Assembly (NCBI GenBank): GCA_026874595.1
Contig: CM049307.1
Location: forward strand, 37,800,862-37,864,861
Direction of reading: 5' to 3'
DNA length: 64,000 nt
DNA from: Sipunculus nudus
Taxonomy: Eukaryota > Annelida > Sipuncula > Golfingiida > Sipunculidae
This document shows positions 1-12,141 of this stretch, piece after piece. Each line of letters begins with the position of its first letter. Position 1 is the first letter of the stretch. A program made the position numbers and the translations under genes. The notes beneath the pieces are model-generated. The model was not told where the DNA came from. It made no database searches and worked only from the letters and a program-made list of their open reading frames with translations.

Positions 1-646
1 TAAATAAAGGCAGTGACCGGGGAGATGACATTCAGCCCAGGAACTCTTTCTACCAATACAACCACACAAATCCCACTCTGGCCCTGCAGTCACTTGTATA
101 CAGAATTATCAGGCATACACAACATAATTTTTGGGGGTAAAAATATTGTCACTTATGAACCTTCTATGACTCCAATGCTTAAATTTCTGTCATCATATGT
201 ACAAGTAAGACCAGCAGTTTATCACTGTTTAGTGAAACCATGGATGTTAAAATCTATGTCAAACATCATGGAATACATGGAACTAAAGCACAGAGAGCCA
301 AGAAATATGTATTGCTCTAAAAATGACAGTGTTTATACCCTGTTTCTGAGATACTTGTAGTAATTCACCTGTTAAGTGCTTATAAATGTCCTGTGTTTCT
401 AGCACTGACATGTTTTTACACGCTGAGCTCACGTGCTAATTTACTCACCAGAACATGCACCACCATATCACACTGTTAGAGACTTAACAGCACAGACAGA
501 GTGACCAAACTTAACAAACCTGCTGTAAACCAGCAGTCAGACATAAAGTAACCATGGAGCATGCCCGACGAGGAGCGCCAAGGACGAGGGATACATCACT
601 CCTAGACCTTGGCACATTGCCAAAAGCAGCCGTCGGGGAGCCCCTC
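1..646 (-). other. Probable 3' UTR / downstream flank of the TCF gene
   Basis: This follows the TGA of the terminal exon. On the minus strand there is no AATAAA. Variant hexamers TATAAA (332-337) and GATAAA (219-224) occur and could serve as poly(A) signals, but the support is weak. A plus-strand open frame at 13-360 has no recognisable features and is treated as chance. Confidence 0.4.
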
Positions 647-1022
647 TCAGGATACCATAACTGTAGATGAGAGTCCGGAGCTGTCACTAGATACAACGTC
701 CCCTGAGCTGGCCAGCCCTGTCACTGTGCTGCTGCTCCCGGATACTTCGTTATTGTTTGTCTCCTGCATTTGGCCAGTCTCTGTAGGTGGCTCCGTGGGC
801 GTTGGAGCTTGGTCGCTCTGGGTGACTGCAGGAATTTGAATGTGGTCTTCTACTTTTGAAATGGAGGAAGAAAGAGGGCTGCCTATATCAGAGTCGGCGT
901 CCGTGGTGGAATCAGCCGTTCCAACACTCCCCAGACAAACGTGGTCATCGCCATCGTCGGTACCACTCATGTCCGGGTCTCCATCTTCCCCGGTCAAAAA
1001 TCTAATGCACTTTTTCTTCCGT
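647..1022 (-). CDS. TCF7L2: Terminal coding exon: C-clamp second half and acidic, Ser/Thr-rich tail
   Basis: The acceptor is ttccttttgcag/ACGG. The first base completes the Arg codon begun by AG of the previous exon, giving the C-clamp sequence CKPC-RRKKKCIRF. This supplies the basic patch and fourth zinc-binding Cys. The tail (124 residues in total before TGA at 649-647) opens with an acidic stretch, GEDGDPDMSGTDDGDD, and then becomes rich in Ser, Thr, Pro and Glu, ending SSGLSSTVMVS. The tail is shorter than in fly pangolin and lacks the PLSLSLK-type CtBP motif of vertebrate TCF7L2, as far as I can see. An additional 3' exon beyond the window is possible, but no strong donor before the stop was needed to keep the frame. 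Confidence 0.94.
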
Positions 1023-2114
1023 CTGCAAAAGGAAAAAGCACACTTTGAAACATGATGTGTCAGCTCACTGAAGAAAACAATCATCTCCTTGTCACCCATC
1101 TGCCAAAAAGTCCCACGTTCAGTGTGTTAGCAATAAAAAAGTGCCTTAACCACAGTGAAGTTCCCCTGAAGTAAATAGCAAAGACTGGACTACGTATAAT
1201 CCAACATGGCTGCTAAGCAGCTTTTTCTTTTGTTTAGAAAATTTCCCTTGCTAACCAAAAAGACACAAAAATCAGGTCTTCCCTCATGACTATTCTCGCA
1301 TGGCCAACACAACCTCGCAGGAGCCGGAATGTTACGTTCACGCCTCGGGCTATCTACTACAAGGGAATTTGGTGCGTGTGGTTAGAACGTGTTAGTCGGT
1401 CTCTGTTTAGACAGCACTGCTAGATGTTTGCATAAAAAAATAAAATGCTTTAGCCAATTATCTCTCTCTTGTTACATCTACATAGGGAGCGAAGCAACTT
1501 AGGATGGTTTAAAATATCAGCAGTGTGAACTCATGGGTTAAAAGCTTAACAAAATGGTCCTTGCCACAGTGTATTTTGTGGTAAAATCTAGGATGTGCGT
1601 ACTTCTTGCAGGCAGCTGCCACAAGGTAAAACCAGGTACAAAATTATGAATTATTAAGCAACCAGTTATGCAAAGCGGTGGCATGCTAGAGCAATAAGCT
1701 TGGAATCACCTTGGCGGTTTTACTGTCAAGCAAATCTGATTAATACAAAACAGTTAACCAATTGATACACAAGATACATCAACAGTTAACACCACATCAC
1801 TGCGCGGCAGTGGACGTTACAATATTCCATGCATCAGGGAGGGCAGCTTCCAAGAGGGGAACCATTGCCAGCTCACTGGGCCACTTCAGTACAGGTTACA
1901 ATATATAAAACGTAAATGAGAACAATAATGACTCAAATAGAGTGCAGACCTGACACGTTTAAATGATTACTGTGAAAAATATGGAGGTCTTATAAAGAAG
2001 CAAGCAGAGAGCAGTGCTGTCCCCAGGAACAGATGACACAAACACATGCAAGGCGGTTGGACGATCACAAAAATATACATTGGTGGCATGCGAGCAATAG
2101 CCAATCAGGAATAC
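1023..2114 (-). other. Intron between the two alternative 3' ends
   Basis: This is unique, moderately AT-rich sequence between the short-tail exon and the terminal exon. I see no repeat or coding signal. If the short-tail exon is terminal, its 3' UTR would occupy the high-coordinate part of this stretch. Confidence 0.5.
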
Positions 2115-2261
2115 CTGACGGAAGTTGGGTTCGTAGTGTGGTAGGCAGGGCACAATCACAGTTCCGAGGAATCTAACTTTTGCTTGCTGTCTATAGAAGA
2201 GGTGTTTTCCATGACAACCGTAGGTGTGTGCGAATTCTCACTCAGGTTTTCAGTGTCAGAT
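2115..2261 (-). CDS. TCF7L2: Alternative 3' exon giving a short C-terminus and an incomplete C-clamp
   Basis: The acceptor is ctctgtttaatttcag/ATC, with a good pyrimidine tract. Joined to the C-clamp first-half exon it encodes Arg, then SDTENLSENSHTPTVV, MENTSSIDSKQKLDSSEL and a TGA at 2158-2156: 34 residues after the junction. Only the phase-2 frame is open, and this is exactly the phase the upstream exon delivers. The product lacks the RRKKKC part of the C-clamp, so the fourth Cys and the basic patch are lost. A donor (CGTCAG/GTATTC) at 2115 would make the exon 147 bp, a multiple of three. It could therefore be an internal stop-bearing cassette or, if transcripts end further on, a terminal exon. 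I saw no canonical poly(A) signal nearby. Exon status is inferred from splice sites and frame only. Confidence 0.75.
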
Positions 2262-2651
2262 CTGAAATTAAACAGAGGCCACTGCAGAAAAGTTAAGAAA
2301 AACTTGACACAACTGCTATACTGGAGCAAAAGACTGGAGAAAAATACTAAGATTCCAACATCAAATAACTAATCCACACCTGTGTCTTAAGGTACCCACC
2401 AAAAAAACTAGAGACTTTTTTCACGAACAACAAAAAAATATTTTTTTTTTTTTCAGAATCTATAAAACTTTGCATTGAGTATAAACTCTTTCCCCCATTT
2501 ATGATATTATACACTGACAGTGACCATGAAGTTTTCTACTGTGTCTCATTAAATATTAATTGTTCTAATAAAGTCAGAAACTTTTCTGCAAGAGCCTTGG
2601 CTACTGTTGGATATGTATTATCTGTGGTTATGTCTGTTCCCCGGTACTCAC
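2262..2651 (-). other. Short intron (390 bp) between C-clamp first-half exon and short-tail exon
   Basis: The intron has a canonical donor at 2651-2646 (GTGAGT) and the short-tail acceptor at 2263-2262. It holds a 13-base T run near 2440. Nothing else is recognisable. Confidence 0.7.
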
Positions 2652-2724
2652 CTACAGGGTTTACACCATTGGCTCTGTTGATCCACACCGAATCTAGCCC
2701 TACACTTCTTTGGGTTATTACAAT
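2652..2724 (-). CDS. TCF7L2: C-clamp first-half exon ([12 protein letters not shown]...QWCKPC)
   Basis: The exon is 73 bp: two bases, 23 codons, two bases. The acceptor is tgttgttgcag/ATTG and the donor is CTGTAG/GTGAGT. It encodes [16 protein letters not shown] and SQWCKPC, the first part of the TCF C-clamp, a second DNA-binding module with four zinc-binding Cys that reads a GC-rich helper site next to the HMG target. The three C-clamp Cys seen here are KKC, QWC and KPC. The fourth is in the terminal exon. Entry in phase 1 joins the G of the previous exon (Asp). The last two bases AG join A of either downstream exon to give Arg. At 24 residues this exon is easily missed by automatic gene finding. 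Confidence 0.97.
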
Positions 2725-4422
2725 CTGCAACAACAGAAGAGCCCTGTGATGGCTTTACATACAGAAAAAAAAAAAGAAAGGAAGGCTAATAAATGCTATG
2801 ATTAAAACCACTGTTGTTTTCCACATTTTGAGCATCCATGAATTGTAATCACAGAATTCCAAAGTTTTCCAACAAAAATGAAAAACCAAAAACTATATAC
2901 CACTGTAAAGTGTTTCCAACCTTTCTACTGAAAAAATGATCAGCTTATGGCCAATATATCAGGGTTTCCCCATATTTGTTTGTTTTTTTGTCACAGTAAA
3001 GTGAGTAAGTAAGGGGGTCCAGGCCACAGATTGCTGCGGCTGAAAAAGGGGAACTGGACCCCCTGGACCTCCCCACTGGATTTGCTTATGTACTTCTCAT
3101 GTTCTTGATGGGTCACATTCAACTGAGGTCTGACTCAATACTCTGCCTCTCTGTTGCTCCTGAAGGAGAAGGTGATCCTGAAGAAATTTGCCGCAAACTT
3201 GCCATGGACTGAATTATTAGTGTATTCCATTAACAAAACTTGCAATGGTTTTGATGTAACTGAATCATTAGTAAAGATCATTACAGGGTGGTCCATATTT
3301 TGCTGAATTTCCCCGATTTTTTCTTAATTTGGGGCACCTTGTTTCCAGGTTTCCCCAGATTTCCTGGATGGCTGGGGATCCCGAACTGCCAAAATCTGCC
3401 AAACCTTCACCATCCGCACTCAACTTTTGAAGAACCTTACTGTCCCATGCATTCCTCACCTGCCCTAGACAAGGTCAACAGATCTTCTGGCCTGTGTTTT
3501 ATCTCAAGACAACAAACCACAAAACCAGACAATAAATAAACTGATGCAAACCAAGCACAACTATCTACTCAACTAGATGTGATAGGGTTATCCAATCAGA
3601 AGTCACCTGCATGCAACCAAGGGAGAGCACTGATTCGAATTGTACAAGCTTATTACTCAAACAATTATATAATGGACTTTATGAACTTGCTTCTTAATTC
3701 TAAATTTCTTATTATGCTGTACACTCCTTACATAGGGGTTATAAACAGTACTCGTTCTAAATCTTCATTTTAAACGCTGTTTTGTGAAACAAGATTCTCC
3801 GGGTTTCCCCACCAGGGATGGCATAGCACAAAGAATTGTAATCAGACCAATGAGAGCATGGTATCACAGTATGCATCCGGCTCCCAAGTGTTAAAACTAT
3901 GTCACAACACTTTTGTTGATATGATTCTTGGCCTTGTGCCAGAACCAGTGTTATCAGCCCTAGTGGTGGAACTCGGAGAATCTTGCTATACAAAGCAGTG
4001 GTTAAAAAGAAGGAGATCTAGAACAACTACAATGTATAAACACTACACAAGGTGTGTTATTAAGCTGATGATCTGATAATTTCCCGTAATGATTAGTTCT
4101 TTCTAGCAAACAAGCTGACTACAAGTATATTGATTTAAGGATATATAAATATTAGTGTATATATTTACATATTAGTACTTACATGCTGAGACAAGATCTT
4201 TGAACCAACAACATACTGGCTAAAACAATGGTTCATATTAACTGAATGGGTCTTGATAGTTGAAATAGCTGTACCCAAACTGAAGATTCAAAAGGTTCAA
4301 AGGTGTTTTAGGAGGATGGGTGTATATACAGACAGGTTTCACTATAATGTAAGAGTGGAAGCTTGCTGTGTGCACGTGACACAGATGACACAAATGTCAA
4401 TAAGACGGTTACAATACTGTAC
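2725..4422 (-). other. Intron between HMG second-half and C-clamp exons, with inverted-repeat arm
   Basis: The 1.7-kb intron contains the left arm of the long inverted repeat (2996-3158). The rest is unique AT-rich sequence with short open frames on both strands that show no recognisable protein. Confidence 0.8.
2996..3158. repeat. Left arm of a 163-bp inverted repeat flanking the HMG exon
   Basis: It is the reverse complement of 5205-5367 with one mismatch in 163 bases (seen by direct comparison). It has an internal palindrome, GGGGGTCCAG at 3013-3022 against CTGGACCCCC at 3054-3063, so the arm may fold alone. No target-site duplication was identified. It probably derives from a dispersed mobile element. 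Confidence 0.95.
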
Positions 4423-4603
4423 CTTGGAGTCCTTTAGGATCGCCCGGTTGACTATCTGCTCGCCTCTTTTTTGTCTTTTTCTTCGCATGCGTTGCATAAT
4501 TATCACGAGCACTCCAGCCTGGATACAGCTGCATGTGCAATTCTTTTTCTTTCCGAGCCATCTCGTAGTATTTAGCTTGTTCTGACCTGTCTAAACTGTG
4601 CCA
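4423..4603 (-). CDS. TCF7L2: HMG-box second-half exon with basic tail (WHSLDRSEQAKYYEMARKEK...)
   Basis: The exon is 181 bp: 60 codons plus one base. The acceptor is tttctttacag/TGG and the donor is CTCCAAG/GTACAG. It starts with the invariant Trp (WHSLDRSEQ) and continues AKYYEMARKEKELHMQLYPG then WSARDNY, which is helix 3 and the C-terminal part of the HMG box that bends DNA. The basic run AKKKTKKRR after it is the TCF nuclear-localisation and DNA-affinity tail. The final G joins AT of the next exon to make Asp. It is the shared partner of both alternative first-half exons. It sits within a 2-kb interval bounded by a nearly perfect inverted repeat (2996-3158 and 5205-5367). Confidence 0.98.
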
Positions 4604-5204
4604 CTGTAAAGAAAACAGGTGCTGATAAAAACTACAGTTCAATTTTGAACACACAGTAAATGTTACATCTTTTTCAAACCTCAATATCACATCAATACCA
4701 TGAAATGAAGTTCTTACAGTACTTACAGAAAATCTATATTTTCAATCTCAACTGACAATTTTTCGAATCAACTTTGAGTTCATTAAAATATTTGCATGAA
4801 ATTCTTGTATGTGGACATATAAATGAATGAAATTACAGATAGGCATTTTCTGGAAATTTCATACAGATTGCCCACTAAGTTACTGTAATCTTAACCAAAT
4901 CAAATTAATTTAAATTACTTTAGTTCTGAGTAATTAAAATGTATTTAACCAAATTTCATATACAGCAACTTAATCCTGATTAACTTCATTCTACAATAAC
5001 TAATAACAATGAATAACAATGATATAAAAGATTTTCCCCTCAAGAACATAAAATTTAGTGTCATTTTAATTCTTTATATGCAGCAGTTGTAAAGGTTAAA
5101 ATATACATATTGTATCCATAATTTGTTTTGATAAATTTTAGGTTCTTGTATTTTGTGAGTTGTACATTTGTGAATTTGTTTTACAAAGCTCTTTGTGGAG
5201 TCAT

Positions 5205-5367
5205 AGCAACAGAGAGGCAGAGTATTGAGTCAGACCTCAGTTGAATGTGACCCATCAAGAACATGAGAAGTACATAAGCAAATCCAGTGGGGAGGTCCAG
5301 GGGGTCCAGTTCCCCTTTTTCAGCCGCAGCAATCTGTGGCCTGGACCCCCTTACTCACTCACTTTAC
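5205..5367. repeat. Right arm of a 163-bp inverted repeat flanking the HMG exon
   Basis: This is the partner of 2996-3158, in opposite orientation, 2,046 bp away. The HMG second-half exon (4423-4603) lies between the arms. In the transcript the arms could pair into a long, nearly perfect duplex. Confidence 0.95.
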
Positions 5368-5386
5368 CTACCTGTTCACAAAATGG

Positions 5387-5401
5387 CCAGCAGGTGGCAG
5401 T
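5387..5401 (+). promoter_or_regulatory. Candidate CTCF-type site
   Basis: CCAGCAGGTGGCAGT fits the bilaterian CTCF core consensus CCASYAGRKGGCRSY at all 15 positions. It lies 20 bp outside the right inverted-repeat arm. Occupancy is unknown. Confidence 0.45.
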
Positions 5402-7348
5402 GTATGTTAAATGGTGATGAAATCTATATGTACAAGTCAGGTAAGAATGCCTGTTCTAACAGCTTTATTAAGTTTTATAAATCTATCCATCATGCAATCA
5501 GGCTGACAACAGGATGAGGTTAATCAATGATTTCTTATTTATCCTAAATCACTATAACTTCACTACATTTTAACTTCTTTATGATTTATCAATACCAACT
5601 TTGTAAGAAAGAAACTGATTTTTTCTTAACTATAAATAAGTGCATATAACAGAATTTTATCAGGGACTTTTAGTAGTGCCTAGCCAGAGCCCAATCTTTA
5701 TGATACTGATGATAATATAGATGGTAAGTTGAGAGACTTATTAATACCAACACCCTGCAAATGTCTCCAACGATTTCTAAAAGACAAGTCCTGGGATTAA
5801 GACAGCAAGGTCCATCTTATAAAGATACAATTTCAATCCTTGTTTAATATGATTAATCAGAAAGTTGGTAAAAAGTTTAATATCAATCTTGCAGGACATA
5901 TGAGAAGCGCAAAAAAGTGGAAATGTAGGTGGATGGGAGTACAAGAGTGTCTTGAATTTATGTACCAATTAAATCAATGATTTAGTGGCAGCGGCCAGGA
6001 AATGATGAGGCTTCTCTTTCGTGATACAGACTGATGAATTATCTGGTAAACGGGATCAATAAGGAGGATACGACAGCAGGCCACACAGTAGAATAAAGCC
6101 AGGTCACGCTGTTATCAAAGACTGAATTATCTTGTCTCCGTTGAAAATATAAATATCCCCACAGTAGTCATGTGCATTAATTCTTACTGCCAATTAATCC
6201 CAAATGTCAGTTCTATAAAAGGTCTCATTATAATATGGACCTGCAGATGGTAATAATCATTAAAGTTCATGTTGTAAACCACACTAACTCTTGTTTGTGT
6301 AATAAATGGATCCGATGCCTCGCCACCATTTGAATACTCAGTGGCATTGTCCCGTGCCGGGGTAATCATTTGGCTGGGAGAGGCATAATAGTTAACTGTG
6401 GTAAAACAAATACTGACTGCTCAATTGTGAGCACCTATTACTGGTAGAATTACACACAAGTGGGGTCAATTTAACTTGATATATGGCTGCAATGAGTGTC
6501 TAATTCCTGCACTGCCTCATACGGGTCAATTATGACCCGATCATAAAACACTTATTTGTACATGAATATACCAAAACTGCAGAATGTGACAGGCATATTT
6601 TGCCATCTTGAACATCATTGAAATTCAACTGAATTATGGTGCTGATATAAACACAGAAGCACAGACATTTCCTGCCAGGTTTATTATGATAAAAGCACCT
6701 ATATGTTTCAATTGCCACAAAAATTACATTTTTACAATTCAAGACTAATATAACCACTCCATTCCCAGACTGCTGTCAATTAAATTTTAAACCTGCCCTT
6801 AATAAGGAACAATGACTGGAACCTTAAAAACATTAAATAAAAGAAATACCTGGAATGAGGCTGAACATACAAACACAGCATCCACTGTCTCAGCACAGGT
6901 GTGCATATTATTTATCAGTTGATAACCATCTGCAATTAGATGGGTATATCATATATCCTTAGGGGTGGGGCAGGAGATGGTGGGTAAGTATGGAGAGAAT
7001 GCGTGTTTGGAAACTTCCTGACTACACCTAACAGAGTATATATAATATACCAGTAATAAGCTATTATTTTTTAAATATTTTTTTTCTCCTGGAAAAAGTT
7101 AGATGGAAACCCTATTTATACTTAGCTTAATATTTATAAAAGTTTTTTTTCAGTGGCATTTATCTCCCAGCTCTACTTCTGGGCAACCTCCTGAAGTTAC
7201 TTCTGTTGAGAATATTCAAGAGTTAGTCAGATTTTAAAGTGAATCTGGTATGCCCGAAATTGGTCGTGTGACATGACAGAGGCATAAAAAGGAATTTCAC
7301 TGAAACTTTTCACTGCTCCCAGAAATATAACAAAATCGAATTTAATTA

Positions 7349-7361
7349 GGGGGGGGGGGGG
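7349..7361. repeat. 13-base G run
   Basis: This is a homopolymer in an AT-rich intron, one of five G or C runs of 12 or more bases in the window. Confidence 0.9.
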
Positions 7362-7692
7362 AACCACATACAAAGAAATGAAATGGATGTTGCCATCATC
7401 TGTGTCATCTAATGATACAGGGTCCCTAGGACTCCCAATTATCAATTAATTAATCAAAAATATAACAGATGGGCTGAGGCATGGTAGTCTCACCTAATTA
7501 CAATACATAACAATAGTCAATAATTATATCATGTCTTTGGTAATACTGTGTAAAATTTCATCCCATAAACTTTCCAAAAGGGTATGATGGCAGAGATGGC
7601 ATTATATACAGAACCCCTGAAAGTTTGCGTTTAAGCCTTTACATAACGACAGTAAATCTCTCCCCTCTCCAGCCGAGGTCAATTTTTGTAAA

Positions 7693-8231
7693 GTGTTTAG
7701 TATAGTGTTTGGCCTCAGGGGTTTATACTGTTCACAATGCAGTCAGTCTGCTATCACTCAGGGAGGAACGAGACTTCTTTTCCACAGGCAATTACCCATG
7801 AACTTTGACAGCGACTGTAGCAGTAGGAGACTTGCTGGAGGAGCTGCTGGGAGAGAAGCTGCTTTCTGCTGGCAGGCCAGTGTCACTTGTCACCAGGAAT
7901 CATCATTAGAACATCCTCGTCCTTTTCCATTGAGTCCTCTTGAATCAAATGCTGGACAAAGCCCAGCTCCATTTTCAACTGATCTATATTCACTCGGTAA
8001 GTTGCCACCTTTGAGTCAACACCATCCATAACACCTCCCTGTCCAAGGGACAGATCCGGTTACACTGACCAACAATAGTGGACCTTCCCTGACCATTAGC
8101 AAAATCTCATCTACCACAATGGCCTCTATTGTAGCAATCTGGACACGGCCACAGAGAAAGCTGAAACATCCAGCCCACTCCATGGCGACACAAGTGGGTG
8201 TTACCGTATCAATGGTTACCAATGGCAACAC
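7693..8231 (-). pseudogene. Possible decayed coding remnant (unidentified)
   Basis: On the minus strand, three successive protein-like stretches occur in different frames. The first contains RVQIATIEAIVVDEILL. The second contains KVATYRVNIDQLKMELGFVQ followed by a stop. The third contains SFSPSSSSSKSPTATVAVKV followed by a stop and LPVEKKSRSSLSDSRL. The first two are joined by a frame slip near 8050 and the last two by a slip near 7880. I do not recognise the protein. The stretches are short enough that chance is a real alternative, and a conserved non-coding element would look similar. Confidence 0.25.
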
Positions 8232-9761
8232 TAATTATCTACTGCTTATTAACTATAATTATTCACCTTTTATAAATTAGGTTGATTTTTAATTATTGCA
8301 CAAAAGTAATGTATAATCATTGCTGATTACATTTGTATCTTGTAATAAATGAAATATGGCTTTGAAATATGGTTATAAATATTTTTCTGTACTCAGTGCC
8401 CATGAAAGTTTTAATTAGTGATCATCTAAATTATTATATGGAAACTTGACTTGGCACCATGACAAGGAGCATCCAGTGAAGATATTTCAGATTTTTTTTT
8501 TACCGACAATCCCAAGTGTGGTTTCACTTATCACTTTGTCTAACACAGTACACTATAAATATTATATGACCAGCAATAGCTACTAATTAATAAAACAAAG
8601 GATGGCTTAACAGAGTGAAGACATGCACTTCACACACGTGACAGGATGGAGTATTTTCCCCCATCACTTTTAAAATATCTATGGTAGGAAGGACAGATAG
8701 GAGTTGTTAATCAGGTGGTAGCGAGATACCGAGGCCATGCTGGTGATCTTTTATCTGGTTTCATGTAATTGATGACTGTGCCTAGTGAACAAGACCAGAG
8801 CTGATGTTTACCTTGTCATTTTTCATTTTGCAAACCATAGATAGTACAAAGCCTGCCATGACCGTATTATAACTTCATTAACTCACAGTCAGATTATCGG
8901 TACGTCCTGGCTCCCACACAAGGAGAACACTCACAGACCTGATCATGTACTTTCCTGGGGATGCACATATTTTGGGGCAGGTGACACCTATTGTAGAGGG
9001 ATAAGCCAGCACTTATCCTGCTTATCTGAGACGGTGGCAGCGGCTGATGCCATGGCGATATAACTTAGTGGGCCTCACACCAAACATGACAGACAAGCCA
9101 GATAACTGATGATGGATGGGACGGCGTTTAATGAGTATTGGCCCTACTCATTTAGACCCAGATAAAGGGCCAAAAAACGGCTCCACTCCAGTTTAATCAC
9201 CCTGTATTAGTCAGAACAAAATTAACACTTGGTCTCCCATGTTTCTACCAACCATGAGAAAAATTACACGGCCCACTTGGCTAAAGGCACTGTGCCCATG
9301 GTATCCCAAAGAGATTCACAACAGAAAGGTCGGGCCGCAGGTGACGAAGGGTCAAACAGGCAAAGACCTGGTCTGTAAATTGAAAATGTTCTCTAACTTA
9401 AAAGGGCCACCTAACATGGCCCTATTTGTAAACTAAGGGACTCAGCAGGCAAAGCTGTAAAGCACAGACAAAAGGGGCTGGAACCTTCAATACTGCTCAA
9501 ATTCAGCAGCCAATTCATTGTTCTAGGAAGATAAAACTGTATCGCAACGTAGAGATAAAAGAGAGAATTTCCATAAATTGTCAGTGGTAATCTATTCTAT
9601 TAGGTGTGACAGTTAGTCCGGACTGAGACATGAAATATGAGAGATCACGCTTCAGTTGGTCTGCCAGTCAGACGACCAAATATCAGGCCAAATCATCTAA
9701 CCCGTTTACAAAAGTGTGGCCGGGCCAGAAAATCAACTTGGACGGCAGTCCTACTTCCACC

Positions 9762-9875
9762 TGATCAAAGCAACGGGTCATGTTTTTATTGGGCCCTCTA
9801 CAAGGCAGTGTGTCACAATGTCATCTTTAATAAGAGAATTTAACAAATTTTGTGTCAAATCGCCAGAGATCAAAG
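9762..9875. promoter_or_regulatory. Pair of TCF-type motifs in the HMG intron
   Basis: TGATCAAAG (9762-9770) and AGATCAAAG (9867-9875) both match the reverse complement of the TCF HMG site CTTTGATS, 97 bp apart. They could mark a Wnt-responsive, self-regulating element. Isolated matches are expected by chance in a window of this size, so only the pairing is of note. Confidence 0.25.
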
Positions 9876-12103
9876 CCGTTGGTGCCGTCTCGAGCCCAGT
9901 GGTGTCATGTATTCTTGGTCAAGTTTGCCCGGCCAATCCTGTAGCCCACAAGAATTTCAATAAACACTGGCTTCTCCGGGCAAATTGTGCCGATTTTTTT
10001 TAAGTACAAAAGGTAATTTGTCAAATGATGACTAGAGCATCTGCCTTAATGGTTACACGCTTGTCCCTAAGCCGTAGCTTACACCATGCTATTTGCCTAA
10101 TGGGTCTACACAACTACATCTGAAGTTAAAACCTTGTTCTCCACCTAATCGTTTTTTTTTTATTCACCCTCTCCGTCCACAGCCAGGACCTGGGTGAGCA
10201 GCACCGCTTAGAACAATAATAAATCAAGGTTTTACATTACAGGTGCATGTGGCTGTATTCTCTTTAAATAAAACGTGAACATCAGCTGAATAAAAACAAT
10301 TCAATTATTGGGGTTAGATAACATTGAACTGTTATGATAAGGTGCTTGGGCAGCCCAAGATACTCTGGACTATTTTATCTGACACCAGCAACTATTTTTT
10401 AGCAACTTTATCCAACACAGGAAGCTTTTCAACAAGTGTGCCTTCCATGAGCAAAGCAGTTCAGGATGTAATCAAAGTGTCGAAAAATGCCTTCAGCTTC
10501 ACCCAACAACAAGACATTTAACTTGTTAATCTCTGCTTGGAAAGAATGCGGGCAAACCACTCTCCTATGGCTACCAATTTCATTAATCCACAAGCAGGTT
10601 AAAAAAGCACCAAACCACAAGGTCTTCACTGCTGATTGATCACAGATAAATTTATTCTGCCACGTATCAATCACGACAATTTCCTTGCAAGGGACCGTTT
10701 TGTAAAATTAATTACCAAATATTGTGATCATGATGTGGAGTGGGGCTGCGATGCAAAACGGTCGAAAATAACCGTATGTACGTCCCGTATACATTGTCCC
10801 TCCCTGATGGTCACGTTTTGCGAGAGAGTAATAATTGTTTCTGATGAATTGGCTTGTCCTGCTGCCTCGGGAGCTAATACAAGTCAATCTCAAGTAGGGT
10901 GCCCATTTATTTCTCATCTGACTTCTTCTAGTTTAATCTAATGACATCTGCAGTATATTGCAGCCTGTGTGGAGATGTAAAATGTTCACTTAAAATTTCA
11001 CTATTCTTAGCCAAATGCCCGACTCACTTAAGAGTATGCTTCAGCTTTCTTCAGGCCATTATAGTGTCAGTAGTATGTTTTCCTGTCCCAGTCACTTACA
11101 CTGTATCTTGGCTGTCATACAATATAAAATCAGTCTTACAAACTTACCCTGCATCATAACAGTCTAGGGCACCAACTTACACTGGACAAGAAAATTGTGC
11201 AGCCCAAATTTCTACCAGGGTCAAATAATACTGCACTATGGTAGGTCTGTGCACAAGCACATACAAATGTGTGAAACCTAATCTTTATTAGCAGTCAGTC
11301 TCATACTTAGTCCAGTAACGGATGTAATTAGCCAGACTTTGGACATTGCTTGTGCTGTGTTTTTTGCTGATAAAATACCATTAAGATATTTGTTTCCTCT
11401 ATGCAGTCACCTTTGACCTCTGTGTCTCCGGAGTTCTAACCAAACAACAATCCATCATTATTAATATTAACAATCCTGTCTGCTGTCTGTGCTGGTCTAC
11501 TAAACTACAGTTTGATTCAGCTGCAATTATATATGGGCTATAAAAGCGTCTGTTTGACACATAATTCATGCTGCCTGCTATGTGGGCCTACGATTTAACA
11601 ACATTTGTCTTGTCAAAGATGATTTAGATTCCACTAGGCCCTTGAGCTTCTTTGTTAAATGCAGTGAACACAGGAGTTAGTGGTGCTTTGTCATTTAACA
11701 TATGGAACAGACATTTATTGGACTTCTATACCAATCTGGCCAATGAATGATAAATTTCATACATTAACCAAAGACCTACCGGTTACAATGCTGATGATGT
11801 GTGTGAGGGTGTGTGTGTATGTTTGGGGTGATAAGACTTCCTCCACATCACTTACCTACCTGACCGCTTCATTACCTGTATGTACCTGGTGTCCGCCGGT
11901 CACAGATACAGTTAACGAGTTTAGCATCTCATACAACAATTAATTCATGCATGTGACTGAGTGAGTGACATCACCTCACATATATAGCTGACAGGGTGAT
12001 ACCCATAGTATAAACGGGTGAGTTCTCAGTAGTGTGTAATAACAAGTGCCTGGTGTGTTTCAACCCAGCTAAGCTGGAGGGGGGTGAGCAGGTGATATCT
12101 ATC

Positions 12104-12105
<2 letters not shown>

Positions 12106-12141
<36 letters not shown>

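Noticed and set aside
13..360. 115-codon plus-strand open frame at the window start
   Set aside because: Overlaps the probable 3' UTR of the TCF gene, AT-rich, no recognisable features.
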